This document shows, piece after piece, positions 43,847 to 56,871 of a DNA stretch of 64,000 bases. The notes beneath the pieces are model-generated. The model did no database searches. It was not told the origin of the DNA and saw only the letters and a program-made list of their open reading frames with translations. This DNA comes from Antedon bifida. Its lineage: Eukaryota; Echinodermata; Crinoidea; Comatulida; Antedonidae. The stretch is from NCBI GenBank assembly GCA_963402885.1, contig OY727093.1, positions 20,149,409-20,213,408 of the forward strand. The letters run 5' to 3'. The number at the start of each line of letters is the position of its first letter. Position 1 is the first letter of the stretch. A program made the translations under genes and the position numbers.

Positions 43847-46029
43847 CAGGGCTCGATTTAGTACTAGCCCGGCGTACAATGGCTAGTAAAAACTGCTCCG
43901 GGCTAGTCAACCTACCTTCCTTTGAGCCCGGTGGGCTAGTTAACCACAGTCTAGGCCTAGCCTACGCTGATATAAGGCCTAGCCTAGCAGGTTTATTACG
44001 ACAGGAAATAGTATAATAAAATGTCATATGGTAATAAAATACACGAATAAACTCTCAAAAAAGATTGTGTGTTGTCGTTAATATTATAAATTATTAAGTT
44101 TTGCATTTGAAATCCAAAAACGTCACCCGCTCCACTCAACAATATCACGACGCGATGATCGTCTTTTATTTCTCCTCATTACCTACCACGCCATTCGCTC
44201 GAGTCTCGAGCGAATGTAAAAAAAGAATGTAAATAGTACAGCCCGCCCTCAATTTGTAGAGGAAGCAACAACAAACATACAAGAACTACACGCGTTGTAT
44301 GGAGTTGGTTTTAAACGACTGGAACATGACGGCTGTATACTTTTTACCATTCAGAGGAGGTGATAAATATCCACAACCGCAAAAAATTTGTGTGCGTGTT
44401 TAATTTACGATTTATGTTATTATTACGATGTGGCGGTTTCTAGAAAATGTGAAAAATCCAAAGGAAAAGAAAAAAGAGTCAAAACGGAAATATGACCAAA
44501 ATTATGATAATTCAAAGAGAAGAAGAACATACAGGCCGGAGTGGGAAAGAGATTTTGAGTGGCTAGCCTATGACAAGAATGACGATGAAATGTTTTGTAA
44601 GTGGTGCCGTGAATTTGCTAACGCTGGTGATCGAAGTAATTTACTTTTGAAAGGAACCGATAATTTTAGGGTAGATTCGTTAAAATCACATAATAAGTCA
44701 CATGCCCACATAACAGCAACCGACAAACACAAAGCAACGCTCTTAAAACCAGGATCAAGCAAAGCTGCTACAATGTTGAAAAGTATGAATGAGTCTGTTT
44801 TGAAAAAACTTACCATACTTTTCAGAAACGCGCATGCAATTGGTAAACACTGTAGACCTTTCACTGATTTTGTTTGGATGTGCAAGTTAGATGAAGCGAA
44901 GGGACTTTCAGTTGGACCCTCATACCGGACGGACAAGTCGGCACAGCACTTTATTTATTTTATTGCTGAGGTTAGTAATACATTAATTTATATTATTATA
45001 GTTTAATTCAGTAGTCCATAGCCCCTAGACAATTCGTTTTTATCCATGTTTGCTACATGGTATTATTACTACAATTGAGTAAATATTTTTATCATTTTAT
45101 TTGTACAACAGATTCGTCTACTACTGAGGCAGAAATTGTGTACATCCAATATGCAGCTGATGGCAAGAGACATACAGATTTAGTTGGTGTCAAGAATGTT
45201 ACAACCAGCAATGCAATTTCAATAAAAGCAGCCATCCTAGACTGCCTTGAGTCACAGCTCAAAATCGACTCAGAAATATTGAAAAAGAAGCTCATTGGAT
45301 TTGGGAGCGATGGAGCTTCTGTGATGTTAGGAAAGAACAATGGAGTGTCTAAACTCCTAAAAGATGAATTCTCAACTCTTCAAGTAGTGGTTCATTGTAC
45401 TGCCCATCGCTTGGAATTGGCATTTAAAGATGCTGTCAAGGAAGTCCCATTATATTCAACATTGAATACTCTCCTGCTTAATTTGTATCTGTTTTATCGA
45501 AACAGTTAAAAAAACAGAAGCGGTTTGAAGGTTGCTGGCGAAGCTTTTAATCAGAGAGCCTTTATTCCAACTCGCATAGGAGGAACAAGGTGGTTGCCAC
45601 ATATCCAGAGAGCCCTGAAACAGCTGATTGATGGATATGAACCATTGCAGTCGCACCTTAATCAGGTAAATAATTTGATTAAAATAACAAATTTATATAT
45701 GTGCATTTAATTTACATTGAAACATAAATTACTGTATTAAAAAATATTATTTTCACAGTTGGCAGTGCAGCGAGGAGTTTCAGGAGACGCACAAGCGAAA
45801 GCTAAAAACTTCCGGCGGCAACTATGCAGGAAAGACATAGTGCTCTTTGCCCATGTAATGTTGGATATTGTACAACTGTTATCAAAGGTATCATTCACAG
45901 CCCAACAATCCAGTTCCACAATAGCTGATGTTGCTGCATCAATTGAAGCAGCAAATGCAGTCTTAAGGGACTATAAAGAAAAGTAAGAGATACATTACAT
46001 TTCTGTGAATCCACATTAGAAAACTTTCT

Positions 46030-46260
46030 ACAGAAAGAAATAACTGTTGCATGAATAATGGGTCCAATTTGTATTAAAGGCAAATAACTGAAAAAATGAC
46101 AATGCTGTGGGTATCAGTGGCTGGATCTCAATAGAGATACAAAAAAAAAGCGAAAAGCTAAATCAAAACGATAAAGTAAAACAGCCAGAAAAGTTAGCAG
46201 AGCTTTCGGGCAACACTAGCCCTTCATCAGTGCAATATATATATATTTTTTTTCATTATT
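46030..46260 (-). repeat. Penelope-like fragment in a hAT intron
   Basis: On the minus strand it reads CACTGATGAAGGGC..., then GCCCGAAAGCTCTGC, then a T-rich tail with 'ctggctgttttactttatcg'. This layout is typical of Penelope-type pseudo-LTR termini in animals. An (AT) run (46235-46243) flanks it. Boundaries are uncertain. It is unrelated in sequence to the Penelope at 2116-5813. Confidence 0.5.
46197..46230 (-). ncRNA. Hammerhead ribozyme-like core, conserved boxes intact
   Basis: Minus strand: CTGATGA (46230-46224), stem II arms GGGC and GCCC with loop TAGTGTT, then GAAA (46207-46204) and GCTCTGC. Both invariant boxes (CUGAUGA, GAAA) are exact and stem II pairs. Stems I and III cannot be drawn with confidence, so self-cleavage is not shown. 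Confidence 0.5.
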
Positions 46261-47537
46261 TGTAAAGGAAGATGACACCGAAGTTTGAGGCCTTAAATGA
46301 CGACGTCATGGATAAGTCAGAATTCAAAGGAGAGAAACTTGTTGGAACTGGGGATAATGTTGAAACCTCAATAGTTAAAGTCATCTCTAACATCCAGTCG
46401 ACATTAAAGGGTAGGTTTTCCGACATGCAAGATGGATTGCTACATGCCTTTAGAATAAGCAGTTTCAAGTTTTGGCCTGCTTCAATTAAAGATACGAAAG
46501 GTTCGTATAATAAATTTAATTATGATAGTTTTTTATTTTTAATTATAATACTATACTACTAGGAAGAGTAGTATTCAGTCATATAATATATTTGTTTATT
46601 TCTTTCAACTGTAGACTTTGGCAATGAAGAGATACATCTCATTGTAGAAAAACTCAATGAATCAATAACAGCTGCCAATGTATCTCAAGACGAGTTAGAT
46701 CTGGAATGGAATCTGTTAAAGAAAAGAGTTTATGCAAGGTACATTATTCAATCATTATATTAAAATTCCTAAATATTTTTTCCACACAACCGAAATAAAA
46801 ATAAATGTTCTATTTCTTGGTAGACAATCTTAAATCATTAATAATATTCTTGCAGGAGGCAATAGTAATAATAAATACATTAATTTGCTACACTTTCAGG
46901 TACAGCAATATTATCCAGGCCAAATGGGAAGAAATCATCCCTTCAATTAAAGAAGAACTTCCCAACATTTCTTCTTTAATGGACCTAGTGCTGGCAGTCC
47001 CAGCCAGCTCTGCTGAAGCTGAAAGGGGCTTTAGCAGAATGAAACAGCTCAAAACTAAATATAGGTCATGTCTTCAGGATGATTGGGTCACTGACCAGAT
47101 GGTCATAATGATGCAGTCAGATAAAATTTTGCAGTATGATCCGCTACCTGCAATCAACTTGTGGAACAGTGTCGGTGGAGTTATCAGACGGACTGGTAAA
47201 ATGGAAGATGATTCACAAGAAGAAGAGCAGGAATCAGATGATGAGGCAGACTTTAATGTATATGACAGTGACAGTGACAGTGACTTTTGAATTTTCGATA
47301 AAAAGTCAATAAAAAAAGAAAATGTTATTAGTAAAACATTGTTGTTCATTGAGTTTTCTTTTTTTTTTTTAAATTGCTACCGCACTGTTATGCTGAGGGT
47401 CGAATGAGTATACTAAATGATTTAAAGTTTGTGTTTGGAAAAAATTAGTGGGCTAGTAAAATAGTGTATGGGCTAGTGAAATCTACAGTGAGCTAGCCCA
47501 GGGGACTAGTAACATGAAAAAGATAAATCGAGCCCTG

Positions 47538-49038
47538 AAATACACTAGTTTATAGCCAAAATTGTAAAAATATGCTAATTATATGCATATTTTAAATTAA
47601 TTATTAATTTATTAATTATTAAATTACTATATTATTGAAGTTTAAGTTATTATTATGCATTGTACCAAATATGAAAGCTGTACTTCTACAGATTATGCAA
47701 TAAATGGCAAATGAATATTTAATTAACTGTTAGTGTTATTTTATGTACCATTCTCAAAACAAAGAAATACAAAAGAATAACCTTCGACCCAAGTCCAAAA
47801 AGTTTCTAAATTAGCAGTGTAAAATAATTAATATATCGGCAACAGTTTGGCCATTTTAAGTGATTTAAATTGTTTTGAAAATGAGAAGAGTTCTTTTTTC
47901 TGATTTTCAAGCTTTTAAAAGCATGTGTTTAGATAATAATTATGACCTAAAATGTCTACTTTTATAACTCCCATTCCCACAAACTACATTTAATGTAAAA
48001 ATAAATATTATATGGTCCAATTGAGATAACTTTTTTGTCTTTAAACGGTTAAAAATATGAAAAATAAGTTGATTCTAGTAATTTTAGGGGCCTGCTATAA
48101 ATCCCAAAATGCATTGTGCGCGGATTGATATTTTCATTTTTCTTCTGTAAGTGTAATTCACCCACTTTTGATCGATCGTGAGGCCAAAACAAATGGAAGA
48201 CTTCAGCGAAAATACCAGGTTTTCCCCAATTTGTATCAACGGAGTCTGGCAAAAAATAGAAAGGCAAAAAATAGAAAGACAAATAATACAGCAACTATAC
48301 AATGTCAGGCTAGGTATATAGCTAGCGTACGGTGATCGTACGTTACCGATGTTTACCAGCTAGGCCAACAAAACTAAGCCTAGCTAGGCTATGCCTAAAG
48401 ACCGTCCACGAGAGGTCATTCGCCGCGAGCTACTTAGGTAGTGCATTGTTTCTTACTTTTTATCATAATTTACCATAAAACGTACATTTAAGACAAGGGG
48501 CGCTACTGCAGTTTCGCACCACACTGTCATATCTTTGATTTCTCACCTAAATTTTTTCTCACACCCACATCATACAATTTTGGGCCATTATGTAACATGT
48601 TCACATGATTTGGCCACCGTTAAATTACCTTTATCACAATAAAAAATGCCTTTGAAAACAGCCCTTTTCCTCAAATACTTTGATCGAACTGTGGCCATTT
48701 TAGAATCAGAAAATTGCCAGAAATCACTGTATGTTTTATTTTCTGTTTTTATTTTTAAACTGCAGAGAGTGGTTTTATAAAGAACCAGCTGTACATATCA
48801 AAACGGCGACGATATAAGTCCGTACATATAACATTTTATTTTTTTTAAAGTTTTAAAAATCATAAACCATATTTCAATTTCAATATGTAAAACACATATC
48901 TAAAATCGTCTATCATCATAACAAATACTGCTATCTCACTGTATTAAAAAATAGAAAATGATTTGTTTTTGTTTTAGTGAAAACGTATTGATTTAATAGT
49001 TCTTGCCTTTCAAAACTAAAAATAATGTGTTATCGGAT
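47538..49038. other. Unassigned AT-rich stretch
   Basis: No gene recognised. A short ATG frame at 48193-48321 (MEDFSENTRFSP...) lies in a somewhat GC-richer patch (48090-48480) but has no recognisable domain. The reverse strand is also open there. Confidence 0.35.
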
Positions 49039-49877
49039 CAGAGCCATATGTATAAAGAGTTACGACATTGAAGATTAGAAGCCATTTTTGTGTAAAAGAA
49101 TTTGCACGCTGAGGGCGCGCGCGTCTCTTTTGTATAGCGTTTTCCTGTAGTTCCATGCATTATTTTTAGATTTTGTTGTCAATGAAATAACGCTTAGATT
49201 CCGTTTTTATTTTAGTAATTAATTTTATTAATGGTATTGATTTGTTAAGATATATATATATTTTTTATATTAACAAAAAAATAAATTCTAGGGTCTACAT
49301 GGAAGTTAGGATACATCAAAGAATGAACCAATACAAAAAACACACAAATTCACCCCTCTTTTTATGCAGTATATGGCTTTCTGTGCGTTTTTTACACACA
49401 CTGCGCCGCCAATGTTATTAACATTCAGAGACTTGTTCATCATTTCATTTGTAATAATTTGCCTTTATTATTTAAATATTGTTCATACCCTTTTCAGTAT
49501 ATTAACAAATATATACACGACACTTTATTATTTTATTTAGTCATCAAAGCATGCATTATGAATTGAAAATATTACATAATTGTTATTAATGAAACGTAGT
49601 TATGGGATGTTTTGTTCCAAAATCAATCAATCGAACGTTATAATGTACTAACGCACACGCACGCAATATTCTTTGGCGCAAGTACTTCTGTACGCTGTGC
49701 ACGTCGATATTTCACCGTAAAATGTGCAATTACATTTTTTTAAATATAAGAAAAAGTTGAAAGTATTTTGATGCTCCTATACTTTACATGCATTAATGGA
49801 GACAAGTTTGACACAATTTGATCTGCATATCACGTGACTATAATCCAATGTCGTAACTCTTTATATATATGGCTCTG
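49039..49877. mobile_element. MITE with about 32-bp inverted repeats, 839 bp
   Basis: Left end CAGAGCCATATGTATAAAGA continuing to 'gttacgacattg'. The right end is its inverse, 'caatgtcgtaactctttata' to 'tatggctctg'. Flanks TATCGGAT and TATCTGAT form an 8-bp duplication with one mismatch, consistent with a hAT-type non-autonomous element. No ORF. A solo copy of the right end is at 13346-13374. Confidence 0.75.
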
Positions 49878-51176
49878 TATCTGATTTTATAATGCTGCCC
49901 TCTATAGTTTCTACATTTGTGGGGAAAATGAAGCATACATTCTGGCAATTAATTGTTAAATATAAGATGGCGAACATTTCGCAGTGTGTTGACGACGAGT
50001 TCAGTATCGTTTAACCCATTGACCCCCAACTTTATTTTGCTCCCCTGGGACCCAAAAAGCATATGTCACATAATTAACCCTAACCTAACTAACCTAACAC
50101 AGACATTAAACAAATTAAAAAAGAAAATTAATGCAAAGGACATTTTATTTTCAAATATGTTATCAAATTTGTGTTGCAACTTATTTTGGCGGAGTATGGA
50201 TTATGCAAATTTTAGAAATATTTTAGGAAAATTATTAAAAATTTGTAATTTATCTTTGACTACCAAATGCACAAAAATTAATAAATATTTCATAATAAAA
50301 CTCATCTCTTCATCAAAACCTATTTCTTCTCTTCAAAATAAGACCAAACTTGACCATTATGAATGACCGGTTTCCAAATTATGAAGAAATTAGTAGACTG
50401 ACTCATCCGACGATGACCATATGGGGCCTAGGCCTATCGGGAGCCGCCCCGAGAGCGCCGTCGCCGCTGTTTGTTCACCGGGAATGTTAAAAAAAACATC
50501 CCGAAAGCGACTTGGAATTCGCGATTCTCATGTGCACCGGCATCCCTCGGGAGCTTAGTCCGCTATTTTAGATGTGTAGCTTGCAGAAAATTAGATGAAA
50601 ATGCGTCGAAAACTTATGAAATTAAAACAATAAACTGACCTTTGCGCAGAGTTTGAACAAATATTTCATGCCCATAATGCATCTGACATGTCAGGGTTCA
50701 TATTACAATCAAAGGTAAACAATATGGCGCGGCCCTCGTGAGGACATGGTCACGACTTTTCTCCGGTAGAAAAATAACATTTTTACATGGAAATATGACG
50801 ATTTAGACACTGTAACTGATACATAATCTTTATTTATTATACATTTATTGTATACAAGCTTCAAAATAGTGATTATTACAAATAAAGATGGATTTTAGAC
50901 GATTTTACGTTGTATGTTTAGGCCTAGATTCATTCAACGCGCCTGTCGCGTTTCGAACAGCATGCTTCGAAAAACGGTTATATTTTCAAATTTTATTTTC
51001 AAACTAACTTCAACAATTGTTTTTATATATTTAGAAGCATATTTTTTTTTTAAAAAGTTGTGAGTATTTTGTATAATTTGTTGTCACGATTCATGCACAG
51101 CAAACTGCGCATGTAAATTCGATTGGCGAATGCACGAAATAAACAAGGTTTTCAAAGTAATAAATTGAATATAAAA
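49878..51176. other. Unassigned stretch with a CpG-rich patch
   Basis: No gene recognised. 50420-50560 is clearly richer in G+C and CpG than its surroundings and contains a hairpin-like 'cgggaatgtt ... aacatcccg' (50478-50503). It could be a promoter or first-exon region of a host gene, but no splice-flanked coding exon was found. An open frame at 49953-50366 starts at a non-ATG codon and has no domain. Confidence 0.35.
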
Positions 51177-52343
51177 CTAGATTTGAACTCGTCACGTTGA
51201 CGAGTTAGGCTATCGCCCAACGCATCGTAACACGCACATGTTATTTATTATGCTTAGTCTACAATAGGCTGCACTACAACGATTGTAACGAACAGCTAGA
51301 ATACATCAAAATCGTTTAATAAGTGTCAACAGTTGACGGTATTAGCATTGTAAACGGTTTAGTTGACGGTTATTTTTTATTTTACACCACTCACGTTTAT
51401 TCAATTGTTTGAAAATGATGACCTTTTCAAATTAAAAAAAAAAGTTCATAAGTCTAAAGAGGAATTGTTTTAGTAATAAAATATTGAAAATTGGAAGAAA
51501 ATTGATAACGTTTACGCGGTATGCGCTCTATTGAATGTCACGAACTGTGTCGAAAGAGACAAAATCCCTATATTTTACATTTGTGTGGCCATACGATGAC
51601 GTCACAACAGCCCAGAGGTAAAAATTTTGCATGAATTCATATCTACAACATATCTGCTTACATATTAAGTTAAAAAAATTGGGGGTCACCAGACATCCTG
51701 GAGAGCTATAATCGATTCAAAATAGGCATATTTTTACACAAATTTGCATAAAATTACCAATTTTCAAGTGCACGATTTTAAAGTTTGACGTGCACGTGTG
51801 TCATTATTTTGCATTCATAATTCATCAAATATGAAAGAAATAGATCATAAAACTATGAAAAACAATAATCAAGCGCAAAAACGGGCTTTCTAGGCTGCGT
51901 ACGGGCGAAGTACGCAAAAGCGCGCGCGCAACGCAATTTTTTTTTTTAAATGTGAAATGCTTAAAATGTCCTGAAACGTGTAGAAAGTTGATTAGAAATT
52001 GATTTTGAGCATTTTTAACTTTCAAAGCGCGCGTACGCGCGATTTGACTAATGTTCAAAATTTTGCTAATGATACAGGAAGATGACCCTTGACATGAAGC
52101 ATACGTGTGTCAAGGGGTATTTAAAAATAGCTATTGGTTTTCAAGTTATAGTCAATCTAAGAATTTCAGAAAATCGCGCGTAGTTACGCTACGCGGCCAT
52201 ATTTTCATTAAACCAAAGTTTGCTGCACAACTACATATATATGTGCATCTGCTGGCCAAGTTACAACATAACTTCTATTGCCGTTTTTAAGATATGCGAC
52301 CAACAAAAAATGAGCAGAAAAAATGAAATCTTTGAAAATAACA
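51177..52343 (-). repeat. Main-family unit R1, strongly diverged (1167 bp, minus)
   Basis: 3' end with CTAG (51177-51180) and hairpin with loop CGT instead of CTT. The subterminal repeat is altered ('ggctatcgcc'). Only 51540-51740 and a few other blocks are close to the family; the rest is much changed. It marks the left edge of the right array. Confidence 0.65.
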
Positions 52344-53816
52344 CTAGATTTGAACTCGTCACTTTGACGAGTTCGGGTTATCCGCGCAAACGCAACATGC
52401 ACATACTTAACATGAAATAAATATGTTTACAGTGCTGAATTGTACCTATTATGTAGCATACACCATATTACAGTATTTTACAGAATAAACTGTATGTTAT
52501 ATACAGTGTAGCATAGACGAAATTACGAGACCCATCTTTTAAATCCAATTTTTAACACGATGACGTCATCAAATTGACATATAAAGATAACAATTTTAGA
52601 AGATAATTATCTAAAAATTAACATTAAAACAAATTTGAAGAATTTTGGGCACGTAAAAGTGAGATGCGCTCTCGTTTAAACGCAATTAACTTTTACGCAA
52701 GAGATGAAAATATGACTTTTTGAATTCAACTGGCCATATGATGACGTCACAACATCTGATTGGCAAAATATTCACATCAATTCGTATCTACAATCCAATA
52801 GCTTCCAGAAAACGTTTTAATCATGATTATCACTTTTTATTCTGACGAGCTATAACAGATTGAAATTTACTGTAAAGATGAAAATAAGTGACCCAAGTTA
52901 TTTACGTTTTTAGACATGATGACGTCATAAAAATTAAAATATTTTTAATTCATGCGAAAGATAGTTGATTAACGTAGACAATATTAAAATTTCGGGGGAA
53001 ATGGAATACGTATAACCGAGAAGCGCTTTGTTGAATTTGATGAGCAATAACGAAAGAGTAAAAAATCCTATATTTTACATTCGTGTGGCCATACGATGAC
53101 GTCATAACATCCGAGTGGTAAAGGTTCTGCATGAATTCATATCTACAAAATATCTGCTTACATATTAAATTAAAAAAATTGGGGGCCGTGGATGATCCTG
53201 AGGAGCTATAATAAATTAAAAATAGGCTTAATTTTGACAATATGTTGTCACTTTTGCAACTAAAACGCGCGCAAATGGTCTAAATCAACGTGTTCGTATG
53301 ACGTCAGTTTAATTTGAAATGATGTAAATCTTTTTTAAAATGACTAAGAAAGGCTGTAAAATCATAATTCAAGAAAAAAACACATGATTTTCATGCTCCG
53401 TGCGCACCTTACGCGTAATTTTTTTCGCGCACGTGGGAATTTTTGACATGTTTAAAATGTCATAATCAGCGTAGAAAGTTGATTAGAAATTAATTTTGCG
53501 CATTTTTAAATTTTAAATGCGCGTGCGCGCGTAACTTCTTGTGAAACATGTCATTTTTAATCCATAGAAAGTTTGCCCTTGATATGACTTAAATATTCAC
53601 CAAATGTCAATACAAAATGACTTTTATTTTTTATCCTATGATCAATCATTGAAATTCATAAAATCGCGCGTAAGTCACGTTGCGCAACTCTGACGTCATT
53701 CAAAATATGGAGGTGCACAACTTCAGGTAAATGTCCATATAATGACAAAGTTATACAAAAGATATATTCACAAGCAATAGGGGATATGCGACGCACAAAA
53801 ATCCGGGAAAGAAGAA
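52344..53816 (-). repeat. Main-family unit R2 (1473 bp, minus)
   Basis: Second tail type at its 3' end (CTAG 52344-52347, 'atttgaactcg'). Its 5' half (53240-53810) is close to M13. Confidence 0.78.
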
Positions 53817-55347
53817 CTAGACATGAAACTCGTCACTTTGACGAGTTAGTTATCCGCACGACAAACGCCACGTGCACGTCATACGTTGGAATTTTGCACA
53901 CAGAAAAAGATTATGACATTATGACCTGATCTGAAGAATATGATATGTTGTTAGTGCTGAATTCTGTCAATTTTGTGTCATATAGTATATACAGTATAAA
54001 CAGTATAATCTGTATACATATTACATACAGTGTAGAATAGGTGAAATTACGGGACCTGCCATTTATTCCATTTTTTAACATGGCGACGGTATCAAAATGA
54101 AACACTAAAATAATAATTTCGGAAGGATATTATCTCAGCAACAACATATTAGCGTGTAGAAGAAATTTGGATACGTAAAATATAGATGCGCGCTCTTTTA
54201 AATGTGATGAACTATGACGCAAAATATGAAAATACGACTTTTTTTATTCAACTGGCCATATGATGACGTCACTACATCTGATTGGCAAAATGTTCATATG
54301 AATTCGTATCTACAATCCAATAGCTTCCAGAAAACGTTTTAATCGTGATTATCACATTTTATTCTTATGAGCTATAACAGATTAAAATTTACTGTAAAGA
54401 TAAAATTAATGACCCACGTAATTTAAATTTTTAGGCATGATGACGTTATAAAAATCAAAATATGTTTAACTCATGCGAAAGATAGTTGATTGACCTAGAT
54501 AATATTAAAATCTCGGAGAAAATGGAAGACGGATAAGCGTGATGCGCTCCATTGAATGTCACGAACTGTGTCGAAAGAGACAAAAATCCTATTTTTTACA
54601 TTTGTGTGGCCATACGATGACGTCACAACATCCGTAAGAAAAAAATTCTGCATGAATTCATATCTACAACATATCTGCTTACATATTAAGTTAAAAAACT
54701 CGGGGGTAACGGTTGATTCTGAGGAGCTATAATAGATTCAAAATAGGCATAATTTTGACAATATTTTGTAACTTTTGCAACTAAAACGCATGCAAATGGT
54801 CTAAATCAACGTGTACGTATGACGTCATTTTAATTTGAAATGATGTCAATCTTTTTAAAAATGACTAGGAAATGCTGGAAAATCACAATTTAATAGAAAA
54901 AAACATGATTTTCATGTTGCGTGCGCACTGCACGCGTAAAATTGTTCGCGTGCGCGGGAAATTTTGACATGCGCAAAATGTCATGAACGGCGTAAAAAGT
55001 TGATTAGAAATTAATTTTGCGCATTTTAAAATTTTAAATACGCGTGCGCGCGTAACTTCTTGTAAAACATGCCATTTTTAATCCACAAAAAGTTTGCCCT
55101 TGATATGACTTAAATTTTCACAAAGTGTCAAAACAAAATTATGCTTGGTTTTTAGTCTATGAGCAATCATAAAAAATCATAAAATCGCGCGTAAGTCACG
55201 TTGCGCAACTCTGACATCATTCAAAAATAGGAGGTGCACAACTTCACGTAAATGCCCATATGTTGACAAAGTTATGAAATGTTATGTTTACCCATTTTAG
55301 AGATACGCTCTGCACAAAAAGTGAGGGAGAAAGACAGAAGAATAATA
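53817..55347 (-). repeat. Main-family unit R3 (1531 bp, minus)
   Basis: First tail type (CTAG 53817-53820, 'acatgaaactcg'). Contains both TGACGTCAT-block variants; interior very close to R4. Confidence 0.78.
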
Positions 55348-56871
55348 CTAGACATGAAACTCGTCACTTTGACGAGTTAGTTATCCGCACCACGACAAAC
55401 GCCACATTGACATCATACGTTGGAATATTGCACACAGATAAAGATTATGGCATTATGACAAGAACTGAAGAATATGATATGCTGTTAGTGCTGAATTCTG
55501 TCAATTTTGTGTCATATAGCATATACATGCAAACAGTATAATCTGTATACATATTACATACAGTGTAGAATAGGTGAAATTACGGGACCCGCCATTTATT
55601 CCAATTTTTAACATGGCGACGGTATCAAAATGAAACACTTGGATAGCTATTTCAGAAGGAAATTATCTCAGGAACAACATATTAACGTGTAGAAGAAATT
55701 TGAATACATAAAATATAGATGCGCACCCTTTTAAATGTGATGAACTATTACGCAAAATATGAAAATTTGACCTTTTTAATTAAACTTGTCATATGATGAC
55801 GTCACAACATCTGATTGACAAAATGTTCACATGAATTCGTATCTACAATCCAATAGCTTCCAGAAAACGTTTCAATCGTGATTATCACATTTTATTCTTA
55901 CGAGCTATAACAGATTAAAATTTACTGTAAAGATCAAATTAATGACCCACGTAATTTAAATTTTTAGGCAAGATGACGTTATAAAAATTAAAATATTTTT
56001 AACTCATGCAAAAGAAAATTGATTGACCTAGATAATATTAAAATCTCGGAGAAAATGGAAGACGGATAAGCGTGATGCGCTCCATTGAATGTGATGAGCA
56101 ATAACGAAAGAGACAAAAATCCTATTTTTTACATTTGTGTGGCCATACGATGACGTCACAACATCCGTAAGGAAAAAATTCTGCATGAATTCATATCTAC
56201 AACATATCTGCTTACATATTAAGTTAAAAAACTCGGGGGTAACGGTTGATCCTGAGGAGCTATAATAGATTCAAAATAGGCATAATTTTGACAATATTTT
56301 GTAACTTTTGCAACTAAAACGCATGCAAATGGTCTAAATCAACGTGTACGTATGACGTCATTTTAATTTGAAATGATGTCAATCTTTTTAAAAATGACTA
56401 GGAAAGGCTGGAAAATCACAATTTAATAGAAAAAAACATGATTTTCATGGTGCGTGCGCACTGCACGCGTAAAATTGTTCGCGCGCGCGGGAAATTTTGA
56501 CATGCGCAAAATGTCATGAATGGCGTAAAAAGTTGATTAGAAATTAATTTTGCGCATTTTAAAATTTTAAATGCGCGTGCGCGCGTAACTTCTTGTAAAA
56601 CACGCCATTTTTAGTTAACTAAAAGTTTGCCCTTGATATGACTTAAATTTTCATAAAGGGTAAAAAAAAAATTACGCTTGGTTTTTAAGCTATGATCAAT
56701 CATAAAAAATCATAAAATCGCGCGTAAGTCACGTTGCGCAACTCTGACGTCATTCAAAATAGGAGGTGCACAACTTCACGTAAATGCCCATGTGTTGCCA
56801 AAGTTATGAAATGTTATGTTTACCCATTTTAGAGAAACGCTCCTCACAAAAAGGAAGGAAAGAAAGAAGAA
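55348..56871 (-). repeat. Main-family unit R4 (1524 bp, minus)
   Basis: First tail type, with the extra 'cac' in 'tccgcaccacgacaaacgcc' that it shares with R5, R8 and R9-type tails. Near-identical to R3 over the central 700 bp. Confidence 0.78.

Larger units (their letters stand above)
44428..47290 (+). pseudogene. hAT transposase, multi-exon, one premature stop
   Basis: Exon 1 from ATG 44428 to about 44970 encodes a basic N-terminus and a zinc finger of the kind in ZNF862-like hAT proteins (C57, C60, then H88 and H92/H94; 'GTDNFRVDSLKSH'). Exon 2, about 45111-45665, holds 'TDSSTTEAEIVYIQYAADG', 'GFGSDGASVMLG' and 'HCTAHRLELAF' of the RNase H-like core, but a TAA at 45507 interrupts it in frame. 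Further exons are 45759-45982, 46268-46500, 46615-46738 and 46900-47290. Their phases agree (0, 2, 1, 2), and each intron has GT and AG. The last exon carries the hAT dimerisation motif 'LAVPASSAEAERGFSRMK' and an acidic DSDSDSDF end. The stretch before TDSS, expected to carry the first catalytic Asp ('DGSTD'), is not found between exons 1 and 2, so an exon is lost or unrecognised. Confidence 0.82.
43847..47537 (+). mobile_element. hAT DNA transposon, nearly complete, 3691 bp
   Basis: Terminal inverted repeats CAGGGCTCGATTTA at both ends (43847 onward; inverted at 47524-47537), the usual hAT start CAGGG. Subterminal GGGCTAGT-like octamers recur at both ends (43890-43950 and 47445-47510). A multi-exon transposase (44428-47290) fills the middle. 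A clean 8-bp target duplication is not obvious: the flanks read 'tgaaaata' and 'aaatacac', sharing AAATA. Confidence 0.88.

Noticed and set aside
50075-50100. Telomere-like 'ccctaacctaactaacctaac'
   Set aside because: Only a few degenerate units in ordinary sequence; no array.
49953-50366. 137-codon ORF
   Set aside because: Starts at TTG, AT-rich composition, no recognisable domain or splice signals.
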